Notes: generated from the letters alone by a model not told the origin. A stretch of DNA of 64,000 nucleotides from Nocardia aurantiaca (GCF_009708175.1 NZ_WMBB01000004.1:62001-126000), one strand, 5' to 3'. Positions 39,561-49,506 are shown, counted from the first letter of the stretch. A program made the numbers and translations.

Positions 39561-41231
39561 TTAACCGAGCAGGGCGTCGACGAAGGCGCCGGGTTCGAAG
39601 GGAGCGAGATCATCCGCGCCCTCGCCCAAACCGACCAGTTTGACCGGAACGCCCAGCTCATGCTGGACCTGGAACACGATGCCGCCCTTGGCGGTTCCGT
39701 CCAGCTTGGTCAACGCGACACCGGTGATGTCCACGACATCGGCGAAGACCCGCGCCTGCATCAAACCGTTCTGACCCACCGTCGAGTCGAGCACCAGGAT
39801 GACCTCGTCCACCGCGGCCTTCTTCTCGACCACCCGCTTGACCTTGCCCAACTCGTCCATCAGGCCGGTCTTGGTGTGCAGGCGCCCGGCGGTGTCGATG
39901 AGCACCACGTCCACGCCGCGATCGATACCGGCGGACACGGCGTCGAAGGCGACGGCCGCGGGGTCCGCCCCCTCCTTGCCGCGCACGGTCTCCGCGCCCA
40001 CGCGCTCACCCCAGGTCTGGAGCTGATCGGCGGCGGCGGCGCGGAAGGTGTCGGCCGCGCCGAGCAGCACGCGGCGGCCGTCGGCCACCAGCACGCGCGC
40101 CAATTTGCCGGTGGTGGTGGTCTTTCCGGTGCCGTTCACGCCGACGACCAGCAGGATCGACGGGTGATCGGCGTGCGGTAGCGCGCGGATGGAGCGGTCC
40201 AGCTCGGGCCGTAGCGCGTCGATGAGCACCTCACGCAGCAGGGCGCGCGCCTCAGCGGCGGTGCGGACGCTGCGGGCGGCCATCTCCGAGCGCAGCCGCT
40301 CCACGATGGTGGAGGTGCTGGCGGTGCCCAGGTCGGCCATGACCAGGGTGTCCTCGACCTCCTCCCAGGAGTCCTCGTCCAGGTCACCGCCACCCAGCAG
40401 GCCGAGCAGCGACTTGCCGACGGCGTTCTGGGAGCGGGAGAGCCGGCCGCGCAGGCGGGTCAGGCGGCCCGCGGTGGGCTCGATCTCGGCGATGGCGGGC
40501 GCTGGAGCAGCGGCGGGAGGGGCGGTTTCGGGGGCCACGGCCGGAGCACCGGCGTGCGCGGCCACGGCGGCCTCGGCGGCGGCCGCCACCTCGGCGGCGG
40601 CCACGGCCGCCTCGGCGGCCTCCTCCGCGGCGGCCTCCTCCGCGGCGGGGCGCTCGACGACATCGCCCGCGCCCTTGCCGGCCGCTTCCTCACCGGCCTG
40701 CCCAGCGGCTTCGACCGCCTCGGCGCGCGCGGTGCCCTCGGCGCTGTCGTCAGTCCGTGTGACCGTGTCGGCCGCTGACGTCTCGGCGGCCGAGGTGGAT
40801 TCGGTGGCGACCCGCTCGGCGGCGGCCGGGGCCTGGTCCGCGGCGGTGGCTGTGGATTCGGTGGGTGTGACGGACTCGGGGGCGGGCTCAGGGCCCTGGA
40901 CCGGCTCGGGCAGGCGCACCTCGGTGATGCTGCGTTTGGCCGAGTCGCGCGGGATGGCGGCGTCGTCGCCGACGTGGGGCTGCCCCTCGTCGTCGGTGCG
41001 CTCGGGCGGGAGCGGCTGCGGTGTGGGTTTGGGCGCGATGCCGCCCTGGCTGAAGCTGAATCCGCTCGCCGCCTGGTATCCGCCCGACCTGTCGGTCACC
41101 TCCTTGGTCTCGGTGACCTCCGGGGTCAGCGAGATCCGGCGGCGCTTGTTCAGGGCATATCCGGCAACCAGCGCCACGAGCAGCACCGCGGCGATCGCGG
41201 CGATGAGAATCCAAACTTCTGCAGTCGTCAC
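39561..41231 (-). CDS. ftsY: SRP receptor FtsY
   Basis: 556 residues. One N-terminal membrane helix (about 5-25, IAAIAAVLLVALVAGYAL) and a basic KRRR anchor, then an Ala/Glu/Thr-rich acidic linker of more than 200 residues, then the NG GTPase: GVNGTGKTTTTGKLARVLVA (about 364-383), DTAGRLHTKTGLMDELGK and LTKLDGTAKGG. The membrane helix is typical of actinobacterial FtsY. GTG at 41231 follows a GGGGGA site. In M. tuberculosis ftsY adjoins smc; here five accessory genes lie between them. Confidence 0.96.
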   Translation of the reverse strand: MTTAEVWILIAAIAAVLLVALVAGYALNKRRRISLTPEVTETKEVTDRSGGYQAASGFSFSQGGIAPKPTPQPLPPERTDDEGQPHVGDDAAIPRDSAKRSITEVRLPEPVQGPEPAPESVTPTESTATAADQAPAAAERVATESTSAAETSAADTVTRTDDSAEGTARAEAVEAAGQAGEEAAGKGAGDVVERPAAEEAAAEEAAEAAVAAAEVAAAAEAAVAAHAGAPAVAPETAPPAAAPAPAIAEIEPTAGRLTRLRGRLSRSQNAVGKSLLGLLGGGDLDEDSWEEVEDTLVMADLGTASTSTIVERLRSEMAARSVRTAAEARALLREVLIDALRPELDRSIRALPHADHPSILLVVGVNGTGKTTTTGKLARVLVADGRRVLLGAADTFRAAAADQLQTWGERVGAETVRGKEGADPAAVAFDAVSAGIDRGVDVVLIDTAGRLHTKTGLMDELGKVKRVVEKKAAVDEVILVLDSTVGQNGLMQARVFADVVDITGVALTKLDGTAKGGIVFQVQHELGVPVKLVGLGEGADDLAPFEPGAFVDALLG

Positions 41232-41292
41232 TCCCCCATCCTTTCAGAGGCAGTTGTATTGCCCGATTCACATACCTACGGACGCGTCGGAG

Positions 41293-41316
41293 GGCAGTGT
41301 CATGTATCACACTGCC
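41293..41316. promoter_or_regulatory. Palindrome between ftsY and the DUF2237 gene
   Basis: ggcagtgt (41293-41300) and acactgcc (41309-41316) are perfect inverted arms around an 8-base, relatively AT-rich centre containing tgtatc. It lies in the divergent promoter region, 62 bases from the ftsY start. A second dyad, gtgtcga/tcgacac (41317-41338), abuts it. Confidence 0.4.
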
Positions 41317-41448
41317 GTGTCGAGCGAAGCGTCGACACGCCGGGGTACGGCTCCGAGAAGCCCAGCTTCTACCGACCGGTCTGCTCGGGAAGGTGCCACA
41401 GTGCGGAAGGAGCGGCGAATGCGACACCGAGACAATAGGATCGGCGAC

Positions 41449-41838
41449 GTGACCGATCGAAATGTGCTTGGGGGACCGCTGGAGGAGTGTGGCACCGATC
41501 CTCTCACCGGCTTCTACCGGGACGGATGCTGCAGCACCGGCCCTGAGGATCTTGGCAGCCACACCGTCTGCACCGTGGTGACGGCGGAATTCCTGGAGCA
41601 CCAGAAGTCGATCGGCAACGACCTCGTCACGCCGCGTCCCGAGAACAACTTCCCCGGCCTGCAACCGGGCGACCGATGGTGCGTGGTGGCGGTGCGCTGG
41701 CTGCACGCCCACGAGGACGGCGTGGCCGCACCGGTGGTGCTGGCCGCGACCCATGAGAACGCTCTCGAGGTCGTCCCCATGGAAACGCTGCGCAAGTACG
41801 CCGTCGACGTCCCCGACGACGTCAGCGACCTGCTCTGA
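41449..41838 (+). CDS. DUF2237 family protein
   Basis: 129 residues. NVLGGPLEECGTDPLTGFYR, DGCCSTGPEDLGSHTVCTVV, NNFPGLQPGDRWCVVAVRWL and APVVLAATHENALEVV match the family almost completely; four conserved cysteines are present. No activity is known. GTG at 41449 gives the usual N-terminus; ATG at 41419 has a stronger AAGGAG site and would add 10 residues, so the start is uncertain. Confidence 0.9.
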   Translation: MTDRNVLGGPLEECGTDPLTGFYRDGCCSTGPEDLGSHTVCTVVTAEFLEHQKSIGNDLVTPRPENNFPGLQPGDRWCVVAVRWLHAHEDGVAAPVVLAATHENALEVVPMETLRKYAVDVPDDVSDLL

Positions 41839-41878
41839 CCTCGGGCCCGCGCCGAACCGCGCGGGCGTCCGGCGCCGC

Positions 41879-42805
41879 TCAGCCGCCGGTGTGCAGCCCG
41901 TTGTCACTACCCTTGCGCAGCAATGCCTCTGTGGCGCTGCGCAATTCGATACGGGCCGCGCACAGCTGCGGATCCGAGGCGAAGGCCACCCGGTCGGCGC
42001 CGACCTGCAGCAGACGGTTGAGGACCTGCAGGGTGATGGCGGCGGCGACCGCGCCGAAGAACAGCGCCACCAGGACGGGGCGCTCGCCCACCAGGGTGAG
42101 GGCGAGCGCGGCCTGGCCGCCGAACACGGCCGCGGTGGCGCCCGAGACCACCAGCGAGTGGATCATGTCGGCACGCAGCCCTTCGCCCTCGTCGTACGCG
42201 TCGAGTACCGCGATGCCCAGGCCCAGCACCACCAGATCGGCCGCGATGACCGACAGCATGGCCGTGCGCGGCAAGACGTTGAGGCCCAACAGGATCAGGG
42301 CCGTGCTCAACCCGAGCAGCAGCGCGCCCACGGTCAGCAGCCCGGCTGCCGACCGGCGCGAATCCTCGGACCATTCGGCGTGCTGACCGAGCATGCCGAG
42401 CATGGTGCCGAGCAGGGCCAGCAGGGTGAGCGCACCCAGCAGATACCCGGCGGGTAGGAAGCCGCCCGCCGCGGGCATGGCCAGCAGCGCGCACAGCGGC
42501 AGTAGCCCGACCCGCCACCAGCGGTCGACGCGCTCCACGGCGCCGCGGGGCAGCAGTCGCACGAACGCTCCGCTGAAGGCCAGCACCGGCGCGCACACCA
42601 GCACGATCCGCGCGCCGCCGAACCAGGGGTCAGCCCCGGCCAGCCGATCGGCCACCACGGCACCGGCAAACGCCAGCAATCCGGCAGCCGCCCTGCGCAA
42701 CAATGGCTTTCGCGGATCCCGCGCCAACAGATACAAACCGAGCCACCATGCGACACCGAACGCCGCGGCCGACACCCAAACCACGCAGGGAGCGTACTGC
42801 CACAT
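41879..42805 (-). CDS. Conserved multi-helix membrane protein
   Basis: 308 residues with eight or more hydrophobic segments, resembling the membrane portion of 7-helix sensor-like actinobacterial proteins (AWWLGLYLLARDPRKPLLRR near the N-terminus). A short cytosolic end (ATEALLRKGSDNG) lacks any kinase or DNA-binding domain, so either this is a stand-alone membrane protein or it is the N-terminal part of a longer family. GTG-type starts near residue 9-10 are alternatives. Confidence 0.6.
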   Translation of the reverse strand: MWQYAPCVVWVSAAAFGVAWWLGLYLLARDPRKPLLRRAAAGLLAFAGAVVADRLAGADPWFGGARIVLVCAPVLAFSGAFVRLLPRGAVERVDRWWRVGLLPLCALLAMPAAGGFLPAGYLLGALTLLALLGTMLGMLGQHAEWSEDSRRSAAGLLTVGALLLGLSTALILLGLNVLPRTAMLSVIAADLVVLGLGIAVLDAYDEGEGLRADMIHSLVVSGATAAVFGGQAALALTLVGERPVLVALFFGAVAAAITLQVLNRLLQVGADRVAFASDPQLCAARIELRSATEALLRKGSDNGLHTGG

Positions 42806-42947
42806 TGCCCGTTCGGGGGTCCATACGAAGGCGACGTATATGGCCTTCTACCAGTATTTTTCAGCTCTGGACCCCCCTCGTCACACCTTCGCATCCGTTC
42901 GGACACACCCAGGTCACGAAGTGCCCCAACAGCTTTCATGGGGGGGT

Positions 42948-43727
42948 TCAACAGGGGCCGGGCGCGGCCGCGCGACGTCGTCGGTGGGCCTTCTGCCGGC
43001 AGGCGGCGGAGCAGTAGCGGGCGGGGCGGCCGGTGCCGGTGGAGCGGATCGGGGAAGCGCAGATCGGGCAGTGCGATGCGGCGGTTTCGTTACGGGACGG
43101 GGTTTCGTCACGCGGGATAAACCGATTTCGGTCTTTCGTTACGCGCGCCGCGGGTCGCGCGCGCATGGAGTCCAGCACCAGGGCGGCGGGACGCGCCAGC
43201 TCGTGGTCCGAGGTGAGGCGTTGGATGGCGACGCATCCCGTGAAGAGGGCCAGGACGTCGGCGAGGGTGAGATCGGCGCGGACCGCGCCCTGGCGCTGGG
43301 CGGCGATGAGCAGATCGTCGAGGGCGGAATGGAAACGGGCGCCCGCGTCCCGCACCAGCTCACGCGGCCAGCCGTCATTGCTGACCATGTCGCAGACGGC
43401 CTGGTTGCGATGCGTGGAGGTGATGACCTCGGTGCAGAACGCGAAGAACGCCCGCCCCGCGTCGGGGGCGTCGCGCAGGCGGTGGGCCAGACCGGTGAGG
43501 CGGTCGATGCGCTGCTGCATGACCGCTTCCAGCAGTGCGGTTTTGGTGGGGAAATGCCGATACACGGTGCCCGCGCCGACGCCCGCCCGCCGTGCGATCT
43601 CGGCCAGCGAGACCGTGACCCCGCCCTCGGCGAGGGCACGGTGCGCGGCGGCGAGCACGAGGGCGCGATTGCGGCGAGCGTCCGAGCGGGTGTTCGGCGT
43701 GGCGCGGGGCAGGGTCGGCGTGGGCAT
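42948..43727 (-). CDS. TetR-family regulator with C-terminal cysteine cluster
   Basis: 259 residues. Helix-turn-helix: SLAEIARRAGVGAGTVYRHF (about 41-60), then the helical ligand domain. The last ~35 residues hold HCPICASPIRSTGTGRPARY followed by CSAACRQKAHRRRR, a C-x2-C-x14-C-x3-C putative zinc site. It is divergent from an NmrA-like gene; a 26-bp palindrome between them is its likely operator. ATG at 43727 begins the protein; ATG at 43760 is an alternative. Confidence 0.85.
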   Translation of the reverse strand: MPTPTLPRATPNTRSDARRNRALVLAAAHRALAEGGVTVSLAEIARRAGVGAGTVYRHFPTKTALLEAVMQQRIDRLTGLAHRLRDAPDAGRAFFAFCTEVITSTHRNQAVCDMVSNDGWPRELVRDAGARFHSALDDLLIAAQRQGAVRADLTLADVLALFTGCVAIQRLTSDHELARPAALVLDSMRARPAARVTKDRNRFIPRDETPSRNETAASHCPICASPIRSTGTGRPARYCSAACRQKAHRRRRAAAPGPC

Positions 43728-43784
43728 TTCGTTACGCGGGTCCTTTCCGGTGTCGGCCAACGGAAATGGCTGGTTCTAGCGTGT

Positions 43785-43810
43785 GTATTCGGGTCGACCG
43801 ACCCGAATAC
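43785..43810. promoter_or_regulatory. 26-bp palindromic operator between tetR and the NmrA-like gene
   Basis: Arms GTATTCGGGTCG and CGACCCGAATAC are perfect over 12 bases each, with a 2-base centre. It ends 20 bases before the NmrA-like start and lies 58 bases from the regulator start. Size and position are those of a TetR dimer or dimer-of-dimers site. Confidence 0.75.
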
Positions 43811-43830
43811 TACTGAACGAACGGGCGACA

Positions 43831-44727
43831 ATGTCTTCTCGCAATGATCTGATCCTGGTGACCGGCGCGACCGGCAAACAGGGCGGCGCGACCGCGCGGC
43901 GGCTGCTCGCCGTCGGCCGTCGAGTGCGCGCGCTGGTGCGCGATCCGGAATCGCCTGCCGCACAGGAGCTCGCGGCGGCGGGCGCGGAACTGGCCGTCGG
44001 GAATTTCGACGCTCCCGACTCCCTCACCGCCGCGCTGTCGGGGGTGGGTTCGGCGTTCCTGGTGCCGCCCGCGACCTTCGGCCCCCATGGCTGGGACGTC
44101 GGCATGGAGGTTGAGCGCGGTACCCGGTTCATCGACGCGGCACGCGCGGCCGGGGTGGAGTACATCGTGTTCACCACCGTCGCTTCTTATACCGAGGACG
44201 GCAAGTGGGGTGCCCAGGGCAAGCGGCAGGTGGAGGAGGCGCTGCGCGGTAGCGGCCTGCAGTGGACCATCCTGCGTCCGGTCCGGTTCATGGAGAACTA
44301 CTTCATGCGGGGCTTCCCGATCGACGGCATCAATGACGGTGTGCACCGGCAGCTGTTCCCGGCCGATCGGCCCGTACAGGCCATCGCCGTCGACGATATC
44401 GCCGTCTTCGCGCAACTGGCCTTCGACGATCCGGCTCGATTCCACGGCGAGATCCTGGAATTGGCCGGGGACGATCCCACCATGCCCGCGGCCGCGGCGG
44501 CGATCAGCGCCGCCATCGGGCATCCGGTCCGCTATGAGGAGGCGAGCGAGGCCGAAGCCGAGGCGATGGGCCCCGAGGTGGTGGCGGCCTGGCGGCTGTC
44601 GCGGCAGGGCCAGGGCTGGCACGCCGACATTCCCGCGCTCCGCGAAATTCATCCCGGCCTGCGGACTCTCGACGCGTGGCTGGCCGAAACCGGTGCGGCA
44701 CGGCTGAAGTCGCTGCTGGGCGGGTGA
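43831..44727 (+). CDS. NmrA-like NAD(P)-binding protein (SDR, possible quinone oxidoreductase type)
   Basis: 298 residues. DLILVTGATGKQGGATARRL gives the GxxGxxG dinucleotide loop, and VRALVRDPES follows; VFTTVASYTEDG and WTILRPVRFMENYF are typical of the NmrA / QOR2-like atypical SDR group, which includes both sensors of NADP redox and reductases. The usual YxxxK is not obvious. ATG at 43831 starts the fold. Expression is probably controlled by the TetR protein next door. Confidence 0.9.
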   Translation: MSSRNDLILVTGATGKQGGATARRLLAVGRRVRALVRDPESPAAQELAAAGAELAVGNFDAPDSLTAALSGVGSAFLVPPATFGPHGWDVGMEVERGTRFIDAARAAGVEYIVFTTVASYTEDGKWGAQGKRQVEEALRGSGLQWTILRPVRFMENYFMRGFPIDGINDGVHRQLFPADRPVQAIAVDDIAVFAQLAFDDPARFHGEILELAGDDPTMPAAAAAISAAIGHPVRYEEASEAEAEAMGPEVVAAWRLSRQGQGWHADIPALREIHPGLRTLDAWLAETGAARLKSLLGG

Positions 44728-44784
44728 GGGTCGGAGGGGAGGAGGATCGAGGCCTCCTCGCCCGCGGTCACCGGAAGCGGCCGA

Positions 44785-45438
44785 TCACGCCAGCGCGCCG
44801 TTGTAGTCGGGCAGCTTGAAGGTCTGCTGGGCATGGCCGCCGGACAGGTCCGAGGCGCTGTTGCCGATATTGGCGACGATGGTGTAGCCCTGGGCCTCGA
44901 TCGAGGCACGGGTGGCGGTCTTGTAGTCGGCGAGGGCGCCCGCGCCGCTGGACCCGGTGGTGAGGCCGCCGCCATAGAGGCCGTCCACCGGGTAGCCGAC
45001 GGTGCTCAGGTTGATCTGGCTGTAGACGTTCATGAGCGCGGGCCGGCCGGTGACGAAGATGAGGGACGCCCCTTGGCTTTTCGCCCATTGCGCCAGCTTC
45101 AGGATGGGCGGGATGGCCGGAATGATCGGTCCCGGATGGTAATTCGTCTCCAGCACCGTGTTGTCGATGTCGAAGACGATGGCGGGCTTGGTGGTTCCCG
45201 GCAGCGCCGTCGTCAGATAGGTCTGCGCGGCCGCGGCGATCGGGGTGATGTCGCTGATCCACTGACTGTAGGGCGGCAGATTGCCGGTGCCGCCCGAGCC
45301 GGACAGGGATCCGGTGCCCGAGCCCGAGCCCGATCCGGATCCGAGTGCGGAGGATCCGGAGTCGGCCACGGCGACGGGCAGCGGGGCGACGATACCGACG
45401 GCGATGCCGGCGGCCAGTACGGCGATGGAGCGTCTCAT
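44785..45438 (-). CDS. Secreted HAD-superfamily (class B-type) acid phosphatase
   Basis: 217 residues. A signal peptide (about 1-25) is followed by a Ser/Gly repeat linker (GSGSGSGSGTGSLSGSGG). Catalytic DIDNTVLETN (motif I, about 87-96), IFVTGRP (motif II) and the late NIGNSASDL (motif IV) place it in the HAD IIIB acid phosphatases that release phosphate outside the cell. The start MRRSIAVLAAG at 45438 begins the signal peptide; longer in-frame starts are rejected. Confidence 0.88.
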   Translation of the reverse strand: MRRSIAVLAAGIAVGIVAPLPVAVADSGSSALGSGSGSGSGTGSLSGSGGTGNLPPYSQWISDITPIAAAAQTYLTTALPGTTKPAIVFDIDNTVLETNYHPGPIIPAIPPILKLAQWAKSQGASLIFVTGRPALMNVYSQINLSTVGYPVDGLYGGGLTTGSSGAGALADYKTATRASIEAQGYTIVANIGNSASDLSGGHAQQTFKLPDYNGALA

Positions 45439-45528
45439 GAGCCCGGACGCTAGCGCCCCGCCGGTGCGACGCGCAGGCATTTCACTTTGCCGTGTACCGG
45501 GATCCCGCTCAGCGGGACGCATCCGGAA

Positions 45529-48500
45529 TCACGCTTGCGCGCCGACGAGATTCTCACCGCGCAGGCGCTGCGAGATCACCTGCGTGATGCCGTCGCCACG
45601 CATGCTGACGCCGTACAGCGCGTCGGCGATCTCCATGGTCGGCTTCTGGTGGGTGATGACGATCAGCTGGCTCTTCTCACGCAGCTGCTCGAACAGGCCG
45701 ATGAGTCGGCGCAGATTGGTGTCGTCCAGCGCCGCCTCGACCTCGTCCATGACATAGAACGGGGACGGGCGGGCCCGGAAGATCGATACCAGGAAGGCCA
45801 CCGCGGCCAGGGACTTCTCGCCGCCGGAGAGCAGCGATAGCCGCTTGACCTTCTTACCCGGCGGGCGGGCCTCGACCTCGACGCCGGTGGTGAGCATGTC
45901 ACCGGGATCGGTGAGCAGCAGCCGGCCCTCGCCGCCGGGGAACAGGCGCGAGAACACGCCGGTGAACTCGCGTTCGACGTCCTCGTAGGCCTCGGTGAAG
46001 ACCTGCAGGATGCGGGCGTCCACCTCGGCGACCACGTCCATCAGGTCCTGGCGGGCCTTCTTGACGTCCTCGAGTTGGGTGTTGAGGAAGGTGTAGCGCT
46101 CCTCGAGGGCCGCGAACTCCTCCAGCGCCAGGGGATTCACCTTGCCGAGGGTGGTGAGGTCCTTCTCGGCGCGCTTGGCGCGGCGCTCCTGTGTGGTGCG
46201 GTCGTAGGGCATGGGCTGCGGTTCGCTGACGGCCTCGCCGCGGTCGCGGGCCTGCTCGTACTCCATCATCTCCAGCGCGGTGGGCGGCATGGGGACGTCC
46301 GGGCCGTATTCGGAGATGAGGTCCTCGAGGCTGATGCCGAACTGTTCGGCAATGTTCGTCTCGACCTGCTCGATGCGCAGCGCCGCCTGGGCACGGGCGA
46401 CTTCGTCGCGGTGCACGGCGTCGGTGAGCTGAGCGAGCTGGGTGGTGAGAGCCCGCGAGCGCTCCTTGGTCTGCTCCACCTGGGCCGCGAATTCGCTACG
46501 GCGGCGCACCAATTCGTCGCGGCGGGTGGCGGCTCGAGCGACCACCCGCTCGAGTTCGGCGGCCACCTGCTCCGCGGACTCGGCGACCACGGCGGCGACG
46601 GCGGCGGCGCGGCGGCGGGCAGACTGGGCGCGTTCGGCGCGGGCCCGGTTCTCGCGTTCGGCGTGGGCGGCGCGGCGCAGCGAATCCGCCTTGCCGCGCA
46701 CCGATTCCGCGCGCTCCTCGGCGGTGCGGACGGCCAGGCGAGCCTCGACCTCCATGGACCGGGCCTCGGCGAGCGCGGCGGCGGCCTCCTCGCGGGCGTA
46801 ACCCGCGGTCTCGGTGCCCGCGGCCTCCGGATCCATTTCGGCCTGTTCGAGTTCGGCATGGCGCAGCCGGTCCTCGAGTTCGGCCAGTTTGGAAAGCGTG
46901 TCCTCGCGGCCGGTTTCGGCGTCGGCGCGCTGGGCCAGCAGGCGGTCGCATTCCTGCTGCGCGGTGCGGGCGGCGTGGCCGAGGCGGCCGAGACGGTCAT
47001 AGATGGCGAGCAGGGCCTGATCGGATTCGTGCAGGGCGAGCAGGGCGTGGTCGACGGCTTCCTTGCGATCGGTCTGCTCGGCCAGCGCACCGGCGAGGGC
47101 GGCCTCGAGCTCCTCGGCCTGACGCTGCCAGGAGGTCAATTCGTCCTTGGCGGCATCGATGTCGGCCTGCACCTCGAGTTGGCTGGGGGCGCGGTCGGAG
47201 CCGCCGAGGAGCCAGCCGCTGCCGGTGAGGTCGCCGTCGCGGGTGACCACGCGCAGTTCCGGGCGTTCGGCGATGACCAGGGCGGCGGTGGCGAGATCGT
47301 CGGCGACGGCGATGCCCGCGGTGAGGGCGGCGATGGCGCCGCGCAGGTCGGCCGGGCAGTCCACCACGTCGGTGAGCCAGCGAGCAGTGCTCGGCAGTCG
47401 CGAATCTGCCTGCGCCACAGGAATATTCGCAGCGTCGGCGTAGACCAGGGCGGCGCGGCCGCCGTCGGCCTCCTTCAGCGCGCGCACGGCGGCATGCGCC
47501 GAGGGGCCGGTGTCGGCGGCCACGGCGTCGGCCAGCGGGCCCAGCGCGGCGGCGACCGCGGCCTCGAAACCACCGTGCACGCGGATCAATCCGGACAGCG
47601 GACCGAGCAGGCCGTCGGTGCGGTGCTCGAGCAGCCAGGCCGCGCCGTCCTTGCGGCGCAGCCCCATGGTGAGGGCCTCGATGCGAGCGCCGAGGGAGGC
47701 AACGCGTTGGCCCGCCTCCCGGTCCTTTTCCCGTAGTTCGGTGACGCGCTGGTCGGCCAGGGCCAAGGCCTGGGCGGCGTGTTCGTAGGCGTGGTCGAGA
47801 CCCTCCTCGCCCGCGTCGAGTTCGCTGAGTTCGCCCTGGACGGCCTCGAATTCGGCATTGGCCTCCTCGCCGCGGCGGCGGGCCTCGGCGATGGCGGCGG
47901 ACATGCGGGCGATCTCGCCGTCCACCGATTGGGCGCGGATGCGCAGGCTGTCGACCTGGCCGGACAGGCGGGCCAAGCCCTCGCGGCGGTCGGCGATGGC
48001 GCGGACGGCGGCCAGGTGGGCCTGTTCGGCGGCCTTGGCGGCCTGTTCGCGTTCGTGCAACTGGTCGCGGGCGACTTCCAGGGTTTCCGAGGCGATTTCG
48101 ACCGCTTCGCGCAGTTCGGCCTCTTCGGCCTCGACCCGATCCGCCTCGCGCTCCAGTTGTTCCGGGTCGCGGCCGGTGCCGGTTGGTTGCTCGATGGTGA
48201 GATTGCGGGCGCGATCGCGGGCAATACGGATGGTGGCATTGACGCGTTCGGTCAGCGCCGACAACTGGAACCAGGTCTGGGCGGCGGCCTCGGCGCTGGG
48301 GGTGAGCTTGGACAGCTCGAATTCCTGTTGCGCCAGGGCGGCATTGGCGGCGTCCAGCTCGGCCTGCACGGTGACCTGCTGTTCGCGCGCGTAGGCCTCC
48401 TTGCTCTGCTGGCTCTCGAGCTCGCGGCGGCGGGTCACCAGGTCGTCGGCGGCCAGGCGCAATCGGGCGTCCCGAAGCTCGGACTGGACGGTCGCGGCGC

Positions 48501-49140
48501 GGCGGGCCACCTCGGCCTGCCGGCCCAGCGGCTTCAACTGCCTGCGCAATTCGGTGGTGAGGTCGTTGAGGCGGGCCAGATTCGCCTGCATGGCGTCCAG
48601 CTTGCGGACCGCCTTCTCCTTGCGCCGCCGGTGCTTGAGCACGCCCGCGGCCTCCTCGATGAAGGCCCGCCGATCCTCCGGCCGCGATTCCAGAATCGCC
48701 GACAGCTGGCCCTGACCGACGATGACGTGCATCTCCCGGCCGATGCCGGAGTCGCTGAGCAGCTCCTGCACATCCATGAGCCGGCAGGAGTTCCCGTTGA
48801 TCTCGTACTCACCCGCGCCATCGCGGAACATACGGCGCGTAATGGACACCTCGGAGTACTCGATGGGCAGGACCCCGTCCGAGTTGTCGATGGTCAGTGT
48901 GACTTCGGCGCGACCGAGCGGGGCACGGCCCGCGGTACCGGCGAAGATGACGTCCTGCATCTTCCCGCCCCGCAGCGCTTTCGCGCCCTGCTCACCCATC
49001 ACCCAGGTGAGCGCGTCGACGACGTTCGACTTCCCCGACCCATTGGGCCCGACCACGCACGTGATCCCCGGTTCGAATCGCAATGTCGTCGCGGACGCGA
49101 AGGACTTGAACCCCTTCAGCGTCAGACTCTTCAGGTGCAC
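45529..49140 (-). CDS. smc: Chromosome segregation protein SMC
   Basis: 1203 residues. N-terminal Walker [20 protein letters not shown] (about 32-50), a first coiled coil, the hinge (about 510-680) and a second coiled coil, then the ABC signature [20 protein letters not shown] (about 1098-1117) and Walker [14 protein letters not shown] (about 1128). It loads on DNA near ori with ScpA/ScpB. GTG at 49140 ([13 protein letters not shown]) starts the ATPase head; the extension upstream is rejected. In mycobacteria ftsY follows directly; here an accessory block intervenes. Confidence 0.97.
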   Translation of the reverse strand: MHLKSLTLKGFKSFASATTLRFEPGITCVVGPNGSGKSNVVDALTWVMGEQGAKALRGGKMQDVIFAGTAGRAPLGRAEVTLTIDNSDGVLPIEYSEVSITRRMFRDGAGEYEINGNSCRLMDVQELLSDSGIGREMHVIVGQGQLSAILESRPEDRRAFIEEAAGVLKHRRRKEKAVRKLDAMQANLARLNDLTTELRRQLKPLGRQAEVARRAATVQSELRDARLRLAADDLVTRRRELESQQSKEAYAREQQVTVQAELDAANAALAQQEFELSKLTPSAEAAAQTWFQLSALTERVNATIRIARDRARNLTIEQPTGTGRDPEQLEREADRVEAEEAELREAVEIASETLEVARDQLHEREQAAKAAEQAHLAAVRAIADRREGLARLSGQVDSLRIRAQSVDGEIARMSAAIAEARRRGEEANAEFEAVQGELSELDAGEEGLDHAYEHAAQALALADQRVTELREKDREAGQRVASLGARIEALTMGLRRKDGAAWLLEHRTDGLLGPLSGLIRVHGGFEAAVAAALGPLADAVAADTGPSAHAAVRALKEADGGRAALVYADAANIPVAQADSRLPSTARWLTDVVDCPADLRGAIAALTAGIAVADDLATAALVIAERPELRVVTRDGDLTGSGWLLGGSDRAPSQLEVQADIDAAKDELTSWQRQAEELEAALAGALAEQTDRKEAVDHALLALHESDQALLAIYDRLGRLGHAARTAQQECDRLLAQRADAETGREDTLSKLAELEDRLRHAELEQAEMDPEAAGTETAGYAREEAAAALAEARSMEVEARLAVRTAEERAESVRGKADSLRRAAHAERENRARAERAQSARRRAAAVAAVVAESAEQVAAELERVVARAATRRDELVRRRSEFAAQVEQTKERSRALTTQLAQLTDAVHRDEVARAQAALRIEQVETNIAEQFGISLEDLISEYGPDVPMPPTALEMMEYEQARDRGEAVSEPQPMPYDRTTQERRAKRAEKDLTTLGKVNPLALEEFAALEERYTFLNTQLEDVKKARQDLMDVVAEVDARILQVFTEAYEDVEREFTGVFSRLFPGGEGRLLLTDPGDMLTTGVEVEARPPGKKVKRLSLLSGGEKSLAAVAFLVSIFRARPSPFYVMDEVEAALDDTNLRRLIGLFEQLREKSQLIVITHQKPTMEIADALYGVSMRGDGITQVISQRLRGENLVGAQA

Positions 49141-49506
49141 AGCGGCCCAGAGTACCCGCTCCCCCAGGATTGCCTGGAGTATGCCGGAGCGGCGCCCCTG
49201 CTCTATGCGGGACCAGCGCCCCCGCTGCGCCACCCCGTTCCGGCAACCCCATCGGGGCACCGGACAGAAAACTCTCGAGTCTCCGCCAAGGGGAAGCACG
49301 AAGGTTGACGCATGGACTCGCGTGGAACGTTATCGGCAGCTGGTTGCCACCATCAACGCCTGGCCCCAACCCCCCGACTTGGGCCCGGCTTTCGATTGGT
49401 TCGCCTCGAGCTATCCGAGCCCACCTGAACCGGCAGTAGCCGCGGTTGTCAGCGGCTCGCCATCTGACACGCGGCGAGGTCACGGTGGCCGGGTGGGCCG
49501 CCCTGT
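49141..49506. other. Interval upstream of smc with a coding-like remnant
   Basis: 366 bases with no confident gene. A plus-strand frame through 49300-49490 reads [20 protein letters not shown] then AFDWFASSYPSPPEP and looks protein-like, but it has no clear start and runs into the DUF1707 3' end. The smc promoter should also lie here. From memory the conserved smc-fpg-rnc order of mycobacteria is broken at this point. Confidence 0.4.

Noticed and set aside
44739..44759. Short dyad gaggagg / cctcctc between the NmrA-like gene and the acid phosphatase
   Set aside because: Seven pairs and no U-run are common by chance in such GC-rich purine tracts, although the convergent position allows a weak terminator.
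46075..47736. A long plus-strand open frame opposite smc
   Set aside because: It is a shadow of the coiled-coil region of SMC and rich in Gly/Val/Leu repeats. It has no recognisable family.
41449..49140. Genomic-island or prophage interpretation of the block between ftsY and smc
   Set aside because: No integrase, transposase, direct repeats or composition change was seen; the genes look chromosomal in codon usage.
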